Positions 1-7,799 are shown, numbered from the stretch's first letter. The stretch: DNA of 64,000 nt from Paraliobacillus quinghaiensis (GCF_003426025.1 NZ_QJSH01000013.1:26871-90870), one strand, 5' to 3'. Notes: generated by a model not told the origin, from the sequence alone. Made by a program: numbers and translations.

Positions 1-3
1 AAC

Positions 4-43
4 ACAATTACCAACCATTTGTGTGGACCTAACAATTACCAAC
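4..43. repeat. 12-bp direct repeat pair
   Basis: The 12-mer ACAATTACCAAC occurs at 4-15 and again at 32-43, 28 bp apart, at the extreme left edge inside the integrated element. Such spaced short repeats could be protein-binding sites (integrase arm sites or replication iterons), but with two copies and no view further left this is only a description. Confidence 0.4.
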
Positions 44-180
44 GGGTATCATAATTAGGGTTTTGCTCAATTAATTTATATAAACAGCAAGCAGTAAACA
101 AAAAAGAGCAAATCGCTGCTGATTATCCGATTTACCCATTCGACACTCATTTAAGTTTTTTATTCTACTTGTTGACTTAA

Positions 181-243
181 TTATTGTTGGTTCCATCTCT
201 GATTTTTTATATACAAAAAAAGAGCATATGCTCTTTTTCGCAT
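181..243 (-). CDS. Possible 20-aa leader peptide
   Basis: A short reading frame, MRKRAYALFLYIKNQRWNQQ, starts at an ATG preceded by AAGGAG at good spacing and lies about 95 nt downstream of a good minus-strand promoter (344-372). Its first codons form the left arm of a terminator-like hairpin (214-239). A second copy of the terminator's right arm follows at about 99-110, so the arm has two possible partners. This is the layout of an attenuation leader controlling a gene further left, outside the window. No family is recognised; translation is inferred only from the ribosome binding site. Confidence 0.35.
   Translation of the reverse strand: MRKRAYALFLYIKNQRWNQQ
214..239 (-). terminator. Hairpin with U-tract in leader region
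   Basis: The palindrome GAGCATATGCTC is flanked by seven A on one side and five T on the other, so it reads as an intrinsic terminator on either strand. On the minus strand it overlaps the start of the possible leader peptide and ends in seven U. Confidence 0.6.
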
Positions 244-343
244 ACACTCCTTATAAAAAGAATTAAATTGTTAATTTTAGACACAGTACGCCCTTTGCAC
301 TGTTTTTTAAAGAAATAAAGAAATAAAAAATAATTATACATTT

Positions 344-372
344 ATATTAGACTAACAATATATTTTTGTCAA
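344..372 (-). promoter_or_regulatory. Sigma-A-type promoter, leftward
   Basis: TTGACA (367-372) and TAATAT (344-349) are separated by 17 bp on the minus strand. It lies just downstream of the small gene at 389-742 and would drive transcription leftward through the possible leader peptide and out of the window. Confidence 0.55.
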
Positions 373-388
373 AACCAACTAACAAATT

Positions 389-742
389 TTATTTATATTC
401 TTTTACAACCTTTATAATAGCCTTTTCTAAATTACCATTAAACAATCCCATTGTTCTTTTTAGGTGGGGGTTTTTAATGTAATATTCGTCTTTTTGAATT
501 ACTAGACGAACTGCATCCGAACCCTTTACACGATTTTTATTTGTAAATCTATCAATTGAAGAATATACATACAATTTTACTTTTGAGTTTATTTTTACTA
601 AATATACATATTCATTTGTATCAAGTTCTCCTTTGTCGCTAAAAAAATCACTAACTTCCTCTATAAAGCCTAACTTTTGCTTATTACAAATTTTATACAA
701 ATTATATTCAAACTGACCTTTTGTAAAATTTATATATGTCAT
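389..742 (-). CDS. Hypothetical protein, integrated element
   Basis: A 117-aa frame with a good ribosome binding site (AAAGGAG, 6 nt before the ATG). The product is rich in Lys, Tyr, Asn and Ile, has no signal peptide or membrane segment, and shows no motif I recognise. It is the last visible minus-strand gene of the element, about 195 bp after the DUF3987 gene. AT content and Lys/Asn-rich composition resemble the other element genes rather than the ribosomal genes next door. The clear ribosome binding site and unbroken frame support it being real; the function is unknown. Confidence 0.6.
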   Translation of the reverse strand: MTYINFTKGQFEYNLYKICNKQKLGFIEEVSDFFSDKGELDTNEYVYLVKINSKVKLYVYSSIDRFTNKNRVKGSDAVRLVIQKDEYYIKNPHLKRTMGLFNGNLEKAIIKVVKEYK

Positions 743-809
743 AATATCTCCTTTTTTTGTCCCATCTCCCCATCTTTATTTCAGATAGCATTATAAAGCA
801 TATTTAACT

Positions 810-928
810 GGGAAACACCAATTCCCTTGTTGTCCCAATATACCCATTTAAAGAGTAGTGGGGAGAATGGGGAAACGATATCCCCCGTACTCTTTCTGTT
901 CTATATGCCCCTTTGAACAAAAAGGGGC
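810..928. other. Cluster of three GC-rich inverted repeats
   Basis: The 195-bp gap 743-937 holds no gene but three hairpins in an otherwise AT-rich stretch: GGGAA/TTCCC at 810-826; a long one at 850-895 (8-bp outer stem AAAGAGTA/TACTCTTT with a GGGGA/TCCCC inner stem); and GCCCCTTT/AAAGGGGC at 907-928. None is followed by a clear U-tract on either strand. Position directly behind the primase and helicase-like genes would suit a replication origin or a small structured RNA; this is inference. Confidence 0.5.
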
Positions 929-937
929 GATGGGATG

Positions 938-2257
938 TTAATTTATTATTATCGGATTAACTTTTATAATCTGCTTTCTATCTTTCTTCATGTTGCTTAT
1001 ATAGTTGAAGTCCTCCAACTCACCTAAAACTTTTGAGAGCTCTACACTTGTTAAGCGATGTTTTGTTAGTTGCTGTACGTCTCGTCTTTTTATTTCTAAT
1101 TTTTTTAAATGCTTTATCTTATTAAGTACATACTTTATATCTGCAGTTTCTTGGTTAGTGTTATTAATTTGTCGATACGCTTTTTTTGCATGTTTAATAA
1201 AATAATCTTTTAAATTGTATACTCTTTTTAAAGTATCAACCCCAATTTCTGTCTGAAATGCAGTACCTTTAGTAATCTCAAAACTGATGTGCAAAAGTGC
1301 AGTAATCCTTAATATTTGTCCAATTAACTTTCCTAGCCAAGCCTTGATAGAAGTACTCAGGTCTTGGTTTCTAAGCTCTAACTCAATTTCATGAATCATT
1401 TCATTTAAATATTCCTGTGCTTTATTCGAAAGTGTTACATACTCTATTTCGTCGTTTGCTATTTCAAGTAATCGAACTATATTTTTTTTATAGTTATTTT
1501 TAACCTTTTGATCAATTAATTTAGGATCTGGGTCTCGAAATCCAACATTAGATTTAGGTAACGAGTAAATAAATCGTTGCGTAACACCTCGATCTGAAAA
1601 CTCGTTACTCATTCCGCCGATGACGGAAGGCTGAACGAATAATGTCATTGCCATTGTAGGTTTTTGCAAAGTTAGAGTACCACTATTTTTCCTATCGTAA
1701 AAAATTGGATCAGATGAATACGACTTGAGATAAACATCAAACGACGTAATTGATGTATATTTGCCTTTCATCATCCCAAATACTTCATCTCCTTCTGCCG
1801 TTGCTAAAGTAATACTTTGGTTATTATTAGCCATTAATTCAATCAACTTTTCCTGAGTTGCATCAGCTGCTATATACCTTTTAAAATTTGTATTTTTCTC
1901 GTTATATGATTTTAGTTCATAATCAAAAATTGGTTGATATAATAAATTAAAGACAGAAGACTTTCGAGCCGATGGCTCTGCAACAACAACTGAGTATATA
2001 CCGATTGGTTCTGTCCATTGTCCCCTCACTTTTAACCGAAATTTACTTAAAACGGTTGTTGAGAGTACACTAATCATTGATACAGCAGCAAAACAAATTG
2101 GTGTTTGGGTCTCTTCAGCAACTTGTTCAACGAACTTTTTGATCCACTCCGGATAGACATTAGTATCAAATATAGGTAATTGAGGTTCTTCAAAGTCAAT
2201 TGGATTATCCCATTCTGTTTTTTCACTTGAATTCAATAAATCAATTACATCCTTCAT
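938..2257 (-). CDS. DUF3987 (YfjI-like) replication protein
   Basis: A 439-aa protein of the DUF3987 type, found in phages, satellites and integrated elements next to primase-polymerase genes and thought to serve as a helicase-like initiator of element replication. The core starts near residue 35 (PEWIKKFVEQVAEETQTP), followed by a degenerate P-loop near residue 95 (AEPSARKSS) in place of the usual APPSxRKSP, and a GDEVFGMMKGKY segment typical of the family. The C-terminal 80 residues are Lys-rich and look like a winged helix. Its ATG overlaps the stop codon of the primase gene (TAATG), so the two are translationally coupled. ATP hydrolysis is not certain given the altered P-loop. Confidence 0.8.
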   Translation of the reverse strand: MKDVIDLLNSSEKTEWDNPIDFEEPQLPIFDTNVYPEWIKKFVEQVAEETQTPICFAAVSMISVLSTTVLSKFRLKVRGQWTEPIGIYSVVVAEPSARKSSVFNLLYQPIFDYELKSYNEKNTNFKRYIAADATQEKLIELMANNNQSITLATAEGDEVFGMMKGKYTSITSFDVYLKSYSSDPIFYDRKNSGTLTLQKPTMAMTLFVQPSVIGGMSNEFSDRGVTQRFIYSLPKSNVGFRDPDPKLIDQKVKNNYKKNIVRLLEIANDEIEYVTLSNKAQEYLNEMIHEIELELRNQDLSTSIKAWLGKLIGQILRITALLHISFEITKGTAFQTEIGVDTLKRVYNLKDYFIKHAKKAYRQINNTNQETADIKYVLNKIKHLKKLEIKRRDVQQLTKHRLTSVELSKVLGELEDFNYISNMKKDRKQIIKVNPIIIN

Positions 2258-3081
2258 TATCCCTGCCTCCGTATAACTTCGCGTTCGGCTATTGATTCAA
2301 ACACTTTCTCAATTTCACCAATGGATAGAGGTGGATTAACTCTTGTTTGATTCCACATTTTGATAATCTCAAAGACTAAATATGGATCGACATACCTACG
2401 TAACAATAGACCTGTCAGTGATGTCAAATTTACATTTCTTACCCCATCACTTGTATTATTAAAAAGATAACTCCAATCTTTTTTAGATACTCTTTCATCT
2501 TTTCGCTTTATAAGATTTAACATAAAGTCTGGTAAATTAGCTAGTTCAACACTCATTGGCCTTAAATCATCCATCCATCTATAACTTTCGCCATTTTGAT
2601 GGCGAGAAGGTGGTAACACTATGTAGCCACCTTCAGCACGTATATCAATACCTGGTAATGCTTCAACGCTACTCTTCAATCCATTTGGATGTTGGAATAA
2701 ATAATGAATACCACCGGACCCTGTTTGTTGCGTAATTGTTTTTGGTAATACTCCATATCTATTAGCTATATTCTTTATTGTTTGTCTTCCATCTACATTC
2801 TTGATATCTACGTCGACAACAGAAACACCACTCTTACAACCAGTTGCTAGCCCAATATTATAATTTGGGTTATTAATGAACCATTTTTTTATAACTTCAT
2901 TATCCGTAGTTGCATCCTTGAAACCATTCGTCGTTGCTGGTCGTTTTGACCTTGCTACAACTGGAAACACCGGCCACTTTAACAAATTGACATAAATGAG
3001 TGCCGCCCTTAAAATGTTATTGTAGTCTTTTTTTATACCCACTTTCTCGCAAAAAGTGGGCTCCTTTTTATTTGACATCAT
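2257..3081 (-). CDS. Bifunctional DNA primase/polymerase (Prim-Pol)
   Basis: A 274-aa archaeo-eukaryotic-type primase/polymerase. The N-terminal domain has the conserved WPVFPVVARSKRP entry, a metal-binding DVD pair near residues 90-92 (SVVDVDIKN), the GSGGIHYLF histidine motif near residue 120 and GIDIRAEGGYIVLPPS, in family order. A C-terminal helical part (residues 190-270) resembles the primase C-terminal domain. It should prime element DNA replication together with the coupled DUF3987 protein. GTG (3084), ATG (3081) and ATG (3078) are all possible starts; AAAGGGA spacing favours the ATG at 3081. Family assignment is firm; its role in this element is inferred from the pairing. Confidence 0.85.
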   Translation of the reverse strand: MMSNKKEPTFCEKVGIKKDYNNILRAALIYVNLLKWPVFPVVARSKRPATTNGFKDATTDNEVIKKWFINNPNYNIGLATGCKSGVSVVDVDIKNVDGRQTIKNIANRYGVLPKTITQQTGSGGIHYLFQHPNGLKSSVEALPGIDIRAEGGYIVLPPSRHQNGESYRWMDDLRPMSVELANLPDFMLNLIKRKDERVSKKDWSYLFNNTSDGVRNVNLTSLTGLLLRRYVDPYLVFEIIKMWNQTRVNPPLSIGEIEKVFESIAEREVIRRQG

Positions 3082-3125
3082 CACATCGTCCCTTTCCTAA
3101 ATTTTATATTGCCCGCCTTTTTTAT

Positions 3126-3401
3126 TTACTTTTTGTGTTTCTTCATGAAAATATGAATATCTTGTACATCGATAAAATACTTCGAACCAATTTTTATGGT
3201 ATTTAAGCCATTCGTAATCATTGATTGCAGTGTTTGATAACTAACATTTAAGTAATCACATGCTTCCTTTTTTGTTAAGTACCTTCTTTCGACTTGTGAG
3301 AATGACACTATTTCTTCAATTGCCTCACGATTCATTTGCACTAGTTCCTCAAAATATTTATCAGCGAAACCCTGAGGCACCTCGAAGCTCAACTTATTCA
3401 T
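3126..3401 (-). CDS. Excisionase-like winged-helix DNA-binding protein
   Basis: A 91-aa protein with a MerR/Xis-type helix-turn-helix in its C-terminal half: YLTKKEACDYLNVSYQTLQSMI then a wing (GSKYFIDVQDIHIFMKKHK). In integrated elements such proteins act as recombination directionality factors or small repressors. It is divergent from the integrase gene and about 45 bp upstream of the primase gene. The start is the ATG at 3401: AAAGGAGGTG sits 7 nt upstream and overlaps the in-frame GTG at 3410, which is therefore unlikely to be used. A terminator-like hairpin lies immediately in front of the ribosome binding site. Xis versus repressor cannot be decided here. Confidence 0.75.
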   Translation of the reverse strand: MNKLSFEVPQGFADKYFEELVQMNREAIEEIVSFSQVERRYLTKKEACDYLNVSYQTLQSMITNGLNTIKIGSKYFIDVQDIHIFMKKHKK

Positions 3402-3420
3402 TAATTTCACCTCCTTTAGC

Positions 3421-3498
3421 TAAAAAAAAAGAGAATACCCCAATTTTGAGATATAGATGCGCAGAGTGTGCGCCTATATCATCTAAATTGGGGTATTC
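3421..3498 (-). terminator. Large three-part hairpin plus U-tract before wHTH gene
   Basis: A nested inverted repeat between the divergent integrase and wHTH genes: outer arms 3433-3446/3485-3498 (GAATACCCCAATTT), middle GATATAG/CTATATC (3450-3456/3474-3480), inner GCGCA/TGCGC. On the minus strand it is followed by nine U, then the wHTH ribosome binding site within 10 nt. It reads as an intrinsic terminator or attenuator in the wHTH leader, which would also stop transcription arriving from the ribosomal operon to the right. Confidence 0.65.
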
Positions 3499-3652
3499 CC
3501 ATAATTTATATTTAATTTAATATAATACTATAACATAAAAATATGTTTTTCAAGCATTTTCACCAAATTTATTGAAATTTAATTTTATTTGCAATAGTAT
3601 TATGTTAATTCCTCTATTAATTGCCCGCCAGCAAAATGGAGGCTTTAAATTT

Positions 3653-4828
3653 ATGTCACAAATAAAAAAGTACACAAAAAAAAATGGTTCAACTGCCTAT
3701 TTCGTAAGAGCATATCTAGGCTATGATCCAAAAACAGGTAAGCAAAGGCAAACAACAAAAAGAGGTTTTAAGACTAAAAAAGAAGCGAAATCTTACCTCA
3801 TTTCTTTACAAGCAGAAGTCGATAAATTTGGTGCACCAGAAATAAAAAAGCGAACATTTAAAGAAGTTTACGAAGAATGGTTTGAGCAACATAGCAAAAA
3901 AATCAAGCCAAGTTCAGCTAAAGCCTTACAATCTAAATTTAATCGAATTCTGCCTCAATTTGGTCATTTAGATATTAAGTCTATTACACCTCAATATTGT
4001 CAAAAAGTCATTAATGAATGGGCTGATGAATTGAAATCATTTAAGGACTATAAAATTCAATCGAACTTAGTTCTTAAATATGCTCAAAAAATGGATTATA
4101 TCATTACAAACCCATTTGAAAAAGTCACTTTACCTGTACAAAAAGATCATTTTTTTGTAGAAGTAAATGGTAGAAAAGAAAATTTTTATTCAAAGAAGGA
4201 ACTAAAAGACTTCCTGAGCCTGATTAAAGATGAACCACTCAATTATACCTTCTTTCATTTGGCGGCTTACTCAGGGGCACGTAAGGGCGAAATTTTAGCA
4301 TTAAATTGGTCAGATATTAGTTTTGATAAAAAACTTATGTATATTAGTAAAACATTATACTTCGAGAAAAATACAATGCATTTATTAACACCTAAATATA
4401 CAAGTTCCAATCGTGTTATCAGCCTTGATCCTGACACAATACTTGTTTTACAGTTTTGGAAGCAAGAACAATTTAAACGTTACCAACAAATAAACCAACC
4501 TATTTTAGAAGATCAAGAACAACCAATATTCACTAATTATCATCAATTCCATAGAAAGATGGGAAGAATCAGACTAGCTTATTTTAATGATCAATTAATA
4601 CGTATCATTAAAAATAACGCTCAATTACGTAGAATAAGCATACACGGCTTTAGACACACACATGCGAGCCTACTAATAAGCTCAGGTGCTAGTCCTAAAG
4701 ATGTTCAAGAAAGGTTAGGACATAAAGATATTCAAACTACATTTAATGTTTACGTACACTTATTGAAAGAAGCTAAGGCGGAAACTGCAAACAAGTTTTA
4801 TTCATTTATGAACGATGATGATCATTAA
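3653..4828 (+). CDS. int: Tyrosine recombinase / integrase
   Basis: A 391-aa site-specific tyrosine recombinase. Residues 1-55 form an arm-type DNA-binding domain (YFVRAYLGYDPKTGKQRQT...KTKKEAKSYL), followed by a SAM-like core-binding domain (about 60-165) and the catalytic domain. Catalytic residues are visible: Arg210 (SGARKGE), His331 and Arg334 (HGFRHTHAS), the GHKDIQTT box and nucleophile Tyr367 (NVYVHL). The longer frame from 3572 is rejected because TGGAGG lies 10 nt before the ATG at 3653. The gene faces rpsI tail to tail with 113 bp between. It should integrate and excise the element whose other genes lie to the left; rpsI as target is inferred from the position. Confidence 0.93.
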   Translation: MSQIKKYTKKNGSTAYFVRAYLGYDPKTGKQRQTTKRGFKTKKEAKSYLISLQAEVDKFGAPEIKKRTFKEVYEEWFEQHSKKIKPSSAKALQSKFNRILPQFGHLDIKSITPQYCQKVINEWADELKSFKDYKIQSNLVLKYAQKMDYIITNPFEKVTLPVQKDHFFVEVNGRKENFYSKKELKDFLSLIKDEPLNYTFFHLAAYSGARKGEILALNWSDISFDKKLMYISKTLYFEKNTMHLLTPKYTSSNRVISLDPDTILVLQFWKQEQFKRYQQINQPILEDQEQPIFTNYHQFHRKMGRIRLAYFNDQLIRIIKNNAQLRRISIHGFRHTHASLLISSGASPKDVQERLGHKDIQTTFNVYVHLLKEAKAETANKFYSFMNDDDH

Positions 4829-4884
4829 TTTATTTCGCTATAAAAATTGTGAGTCATTTGTGAGTCAATTTAACAAAAACATAA

Positions 4885-4920
4885 AAAACCTCTTTCCCAT
4901 AAAAATAGGAAAGAGGTTTT
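4885..4920 (-). terminator. Bidirectional terminator, rpsI / int
   Basis: A 13-bp perfect stem (AAAACCTCTTTCC / GGAAAGAGGTTTT) with an 11-nt loop lies between the converging int and rpsI genes. On the minus strand it ends the rplM-rpsI operon; on the plus strand it can end int. Confidence 0.85.
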
Positions 4921-4975
4921 GATTCCTTGTATGACAAGGTTTTAACGTTTTGAGAACTGTGGTGCACGACGCGCG
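4921..4975. other. Candidate attachment-site region at rpsI 3' end
   Basis: The region covers a CCTTGT/ACAAGG inverted repeat (4925-4939) and the last codons of rpsI. Integrases adjacent to a conserved 3' gene end commonly recombine within that end, leaving the gene intact. No second copy of the rpsI end occurs in the window, as expected if the distal att site is beyond position 1. Confidence 0.3.
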
Positions 4976-5334
4976 CCTTTAAGACCGTATTTTTTACGTT
5001 CTTTCATACGTGGGTCACGTGTTAAGAATCCAGCGCTCTTTAATACAGCGCGGTATTCTGGATCTGCTTCTAATAATGCACGAGAAACGCCGTGACGAAT
5101 TGCACCAGCTTGACCAGTGAATCCTCCACCATCAACGTTTACTAATACATCATAGCCACCTTCTGTTTCAGTTGCAGCTAATGGTTGTTTAATGATTGTA
5201 CGTAAAGATTCGTATGGGAAGTAGTCTTCCGCATCACGTTTATTAACAATGATACGTCCAGTTCCTGGTACTAAACGTACACGTGCAGTTGAGCTTTTAC
5301 GGCGTCCGGTACCGTAGTATTGTACTTGTGCCAC
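4942..5334 (-). CDS. rpsI: 30S ribosomal protein S9
   Basis: S9, 130 aa, of full family length, with the C-terminal tail [12 protein letters not shown] that reaches the P-site tRNA. The start is GTG at 5334: AAAGGAGGT is 8 nt upstream and [13 protein letters not shown] is the family N-terminus; the ATG just before it is out of frame. It is the distal gene of the rplM-rpsI operon, 20 bp after rplM, and ends at a strong terminator. In Bacillus it would be followed by ordinary chromosomal genes; here an integrase lies directly downstream, so the 3' end may be the att site, with the coding sequence intact. Confidence 0.97.
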   Translation of the reverse strand: MAQVQYYGTGRRKSSTARVRLVPGTGRIIVNKRDAEDYFPYESLRTIIKQPLAATETEGGYDVLVNVDGGGFTGQAGAIRHGVSRALLEADPEYRAVLKSAGFLTRDPRMKERKKYGLKGARRAPQFSKR

Positions 5335-5354
5335 TATTCATTACCTCCTTTAAA

Positions 5355-5792
5355 TTATCCGCGAAGTTCGTATACTTCTGGTTTTTGTGCTTGATGAGTG
5401 TGTTCAGGTCCTCTGAATACGTGCAATTTTTTAGCCATCTTACGACCAAGGCTACCCTTTGGAAGCATACCTTTAATTGTAAGTTCTAGCATTTGCTCTG
5501 GATATTTCGTACGCATTTCATCTGCGTTACGTGCTTTCAATCCACCTGGGTGGTTTGAATGACGGTAGTACATTTTGTCATTTAGTTTATTACCAGTTAA
5601 TTCGATTTTCTCAGCATTGATAATGATAACATGGTCACCAGAATCAACATGCGGTGTATAAGTTACTTTATGCTTGCCACGAAGAATAGAAGCTAATTCA
5701 CTAGCTAAACGCCCTAGTGTTTGTCCTTCTGCATCAACAACAAGCCATTTACGTTCAACAGTATTTTCATTTGCCATGAAAGTTGTTTGCAT
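5355..5792 (-). CDS. rplM: 50S ribosomal protein L13
   Basis: L13, 145 aa, an early-assembly protein of the large subunit. Landmarks are the N-terminal [37 protein letters not shown], the [12 protein letters not shown] loop and [11 protein letters not shown]. Start ATG at 5792 with GGAGGG upstream matches the Bacillus N-terminus. First gene of the rplM-rpsI unit, with its own promoter about 140 bp upstream and a structured leader, so it is expressed separately from truA even though truA lies upstream on the same strand. Confidence 0.97.
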   Translation of the reverse strand: MQTTFMANENTVERKWLVVDAEGQTLGRLASELASILRGKHKVTYTPHVDSGDHVIIINAEKIELTGNKLNDKMYYRHSNHPGGLKARNADEMRTKYPEQMLELTIKGMLPKGSLGRKMAKKLHVFRGPEHTHQAQKPEVYELRG

Positions 5793-5930
5793 GATGAGTT
5801 ACCCTCCTATATATAAATTTACCTATTCATATTACGTTTCATTTGCTATTGCTAGCTTGATTTGATCTTATATTCTACACAATTAACTTTCCGGGGCCAA
5901 TCGTGGGATAGAAATAAAATGCCATATATC
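5793..5930 (-). promoter_or_regulatory. rplM 5' leader (L13-leader candidate)
   Basis: The ~135-nt leader between promoter and rplM contains a stem CACGATT/AATTGTG (5878-5905) with the loop GGCCCCGGAAAGTT. Firmicute rplM genes are known to carry an autoregulatory L13 leader at this place; the assignment here rests on position and the hairpin, not on a covariance-model match. Confidence 0.6.
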
Positions 5931-5959
5931 ATCATATAACAAGCCTACCCTAAAGTCAA
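5931..5959 (-). promoter_or_regulatory. rplM-rpsI promoter
   Basis: TTGACT (5954-5959) and TATGAT (5931-5936) with 17-bp spacing on the minus strand. Confidence 0.85.
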
Positions 5960-6053
5960 TAGATAATCACCCGGATCCGTTGTTTTTTTCATAAAAACTA
6001 TATTCTACAAGATTGTTGTTTATTTTATCAGTATTTTTAAATAAACTATGCAC

Positions 6054-6167
6054 TAGTAACGTACTTTACCGCTCCTCAAATGAAATTGAATCCTGTGGGA
6101 ACAGCACGAGCTGAAGATCCACTCGGACAGCGAGACCATTTCACTTGTGAGCGGGTTAGTAACTTAC
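6054..6167. repeat. Imperfect inverted repeat with internal hairpins
   Basis: In the 453-bp gap between truA and rplM, arms around 6069-6086 (CCGCTCCTCAAATGAAAT) and 6138-6154 (complement CCGCTCACAAGTGAAAT) pair imperfectly and are extended outward by TAGTAAC/GTTAGTAAC-like ends. The middle holds CTGT/ACAG and CTCG/CGAG mini-hairpins. It looks like a short non-coding mobile repeat (MITE-like) or a structured RNA. It has no coding capacity and no second copy in this window. Confidence 0.5.
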
Positions 6168-6245
6168 TGCCCGTTTATATCAAATCCGAATAATGAAAAG
6201 GAACAATGTTCTTAAAAAAGGCTGTTTAAAAAAGCTTTTAACTTA

Positions 6246-6989
6246 TTATCTATAGGTGACTTCCCATAGAAAGAGCCCTTGTGGTGGTGCAGTTTTCCCT
6301 GCTTTATTACGATCTTTACTATTAATTGTATCTATTATGAAACTTGGAAGACGTTCACCTTTACCTATTTCAATCAACGTACCCACCAATATACGTACCA
6401 TATTATATAAAAAGCCACTTCCCTTGAAAACAAAAACTACTTGATCTCCATCTTTCTGACAACTCGCATGATAAACGGTTCGCACTTTACTTCCTTTTAT
6501 ATCTGTTTTAGCAGAACAAAAAGCTGAAAAGTCATGTTCCCCTTCTATATACGTACAAGCCTCTTGCATTGCATGGATATCTAAATAGTCCCTAACATGT
6601 GTACGATGGTTCCTTACAAATATATCTGGATCTTTTCTGTTTAAAACAAAATAACGATACTCTTTTACAATTGCGTCATACCTCGCATGAAAGTCATCAA
6701 CTACGTGGTGTACGCTCTCAATAAAAATATCTTTTGGTAAACGTGTATTCAAAGCCATCTTCCAATTCTTTTCAGGGATTGTTAAAGTCGTGTCAAAATG
6801 AAACGTTTGACCAACTGCATGCACTCTTGCATCTGTCCTTCCTGATGCAATAACCTGGACCTCTTTGCCCTTATGCAAAGCTTTTAGTGCTTGTTCAATC
6901 TTTTCCTGAATGGTTATACCGTTATTTTGAATTTGATAGCCAGCATAATTTGTCCCATCATAGCTCACGACACACATTATTCGTACCAT
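6246..6989 (-). CDS. truA: tRNA pseudouridine synthase A (38/39/40)
   Basis: TruA, 247 aa, converts U38-U40 in the anticodon arm of tRNAs to pseudouridine. It shows the N-terminal VVSYDGTNYAGYQIQ, catalytic Asp53 in SGRTDARVHA, the ARYDAIVKEYRY segment and the GSGFLYNMVRILVGTLIEIG motif near the C-terminus. It follows ecfT by 12 bp as the last gene of the ecfA1-ecfA2-ecfT-truA group, the usual Bacillus order. Full length; no anomalies. Confidence 0.96.
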   Translation of the reverse strand: MVRIMCVVSYDGTNYAGYQIQNNGITIQEKIEQALKALHKGKEVQVIASGRTDARVHAVGQTFHFDTTLTIPEKNWKMALNTRLPKDIFIESVHHVVDDFHARYDAIVKEYRYFVLNRKDPDIFVRNHRTHVRDYLDIHAMQEACTYIEGEHDFSAFCSAKTDIKGSKVRTVYHASCQKDGDQVVFVFKGSGFLYNMVRILVGTLIEIGKGERLPSFIIDTINSKDRNKAGKTAPPQGLFLWEVTYR

Positions 6990-7001
6990 TTGACTACTCC
7001 T

Positions 7002-7799
7002 TTATACTCTTAACAAAAATAAGACAATAATAACAAGTCCAAATATAATAAACGAAAAAATATCTCTTTTTTCAATTTTTAATTCACGTAGTTTTGTTCT
7101 ACCTTCACCGCCTTGATAACCACGGGCCTCCATTGCCATTGCCAGGTCTTCAGCACGCTTAAAGGCACTAACAAATAAAGGAACTAGTAACGGAACAATT
7201 GCCTGAATTCGATCTTTTACTGGGCCTGTTTTAAAATCAACACCTCTTGATGCTTGAGCCTTTGAAATTTTTTCTGTTTCCTGCATAAGCGTTGGAATAA
7301 AGCGTAAAGAAATTGACATCATTAATGCTAATTCATGTACAGGAAATCTTATTTTTTTCAAAGGATCTAATAAACTTTCAATTGCATCTGTAATTTCTAT
7401 TGGCGTTGTCGTTAAAGTAAGTAATGATGTTACCAAAATAAGTAGAAAAAACCGAAAAGAAATCGCAATACCTTGAATAACGCCACCAGAGTAAACTGGA
7501 AAAGAAAAAATTTGAAAAAGGATGTCACCATCTTTTGTCACTATTAAATGCAAAATAAAGGTAAAAATAATCAAGAACCAAACTGGGGTTAGCCCACGTA
7601 GGATAAAGGGTATTTTTATTTTTGTTGCCAAAGCTATCCCAACTGCAAATGCCGTTAACCACGCATAACTAGCTGCCGAGTTAGCAAAGAAAACAAATAT
7701 AACAAAAAGAAAGATCATTGTAATCTTTGTTCTTGGATCAAGGCGATGTATGAACGAATCACTTGGTACATATTGACCAATTATCAAAGAATTACTCAT
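7002..7799 (-). CDS. ecfT: ECF transporter transmembrane subunit EcfT
   Basis: EcfT, 265 aa, is the membrane scaffold of energy-coupling-factor transporters, which import vitamins and metals via interchangeable S subunits. Several hydrophobic segments are evident (for example around residues 27-50, 67-85, 110-130 and 245-262). The cytoplasmic coupling helices carry the two Ala-Arg-Gly-like motifs that contact the ATPases (SRGVD near 190 and ARGYQGG near 223). It overlaps the end of ecfA2 by 8 bp. No S-subunit gene is adjacent, consistent with a shared group II module. Confidence 0.95.
   Translation of the reverse strand: MSNSLIIGQYVPSDSFIHRLDPRTKITMIFLFVIFVFFANSAASYAWLTAFAVGIALATKIKIPFILRGLTPVWFLIIFTFILHLIVTKDGDILFQIFSFPVYSGGVIQGIAISFRFFLLILVTSLLTLTTTPIEITDAIESLLDPLKKIRFPVHELALMMSISLRFIPTLMQETEKISKAQASRGVDFKTGPVKDRIQAIVPLLVPLFVSAFKRAEDLAMAMEARGYQGGEGRTKLRELKIEKRDIFSFIIFGLVIIVLFLLRV

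Noticed and set aside
1..3000. Second copy of the rpsI 3' end as attL
   Set aside because: I looked for the TTAACGTTTTGAGAACTG segment and its neighbourhood and found none in the left part of the window.
3572..3652. 27-residue N-terminal extension of the integrase
   Set aside because: No ribosome binding site at the upstream ATG; TGGAGG is well placed for the ATG at 3653, where integrase homology begins.
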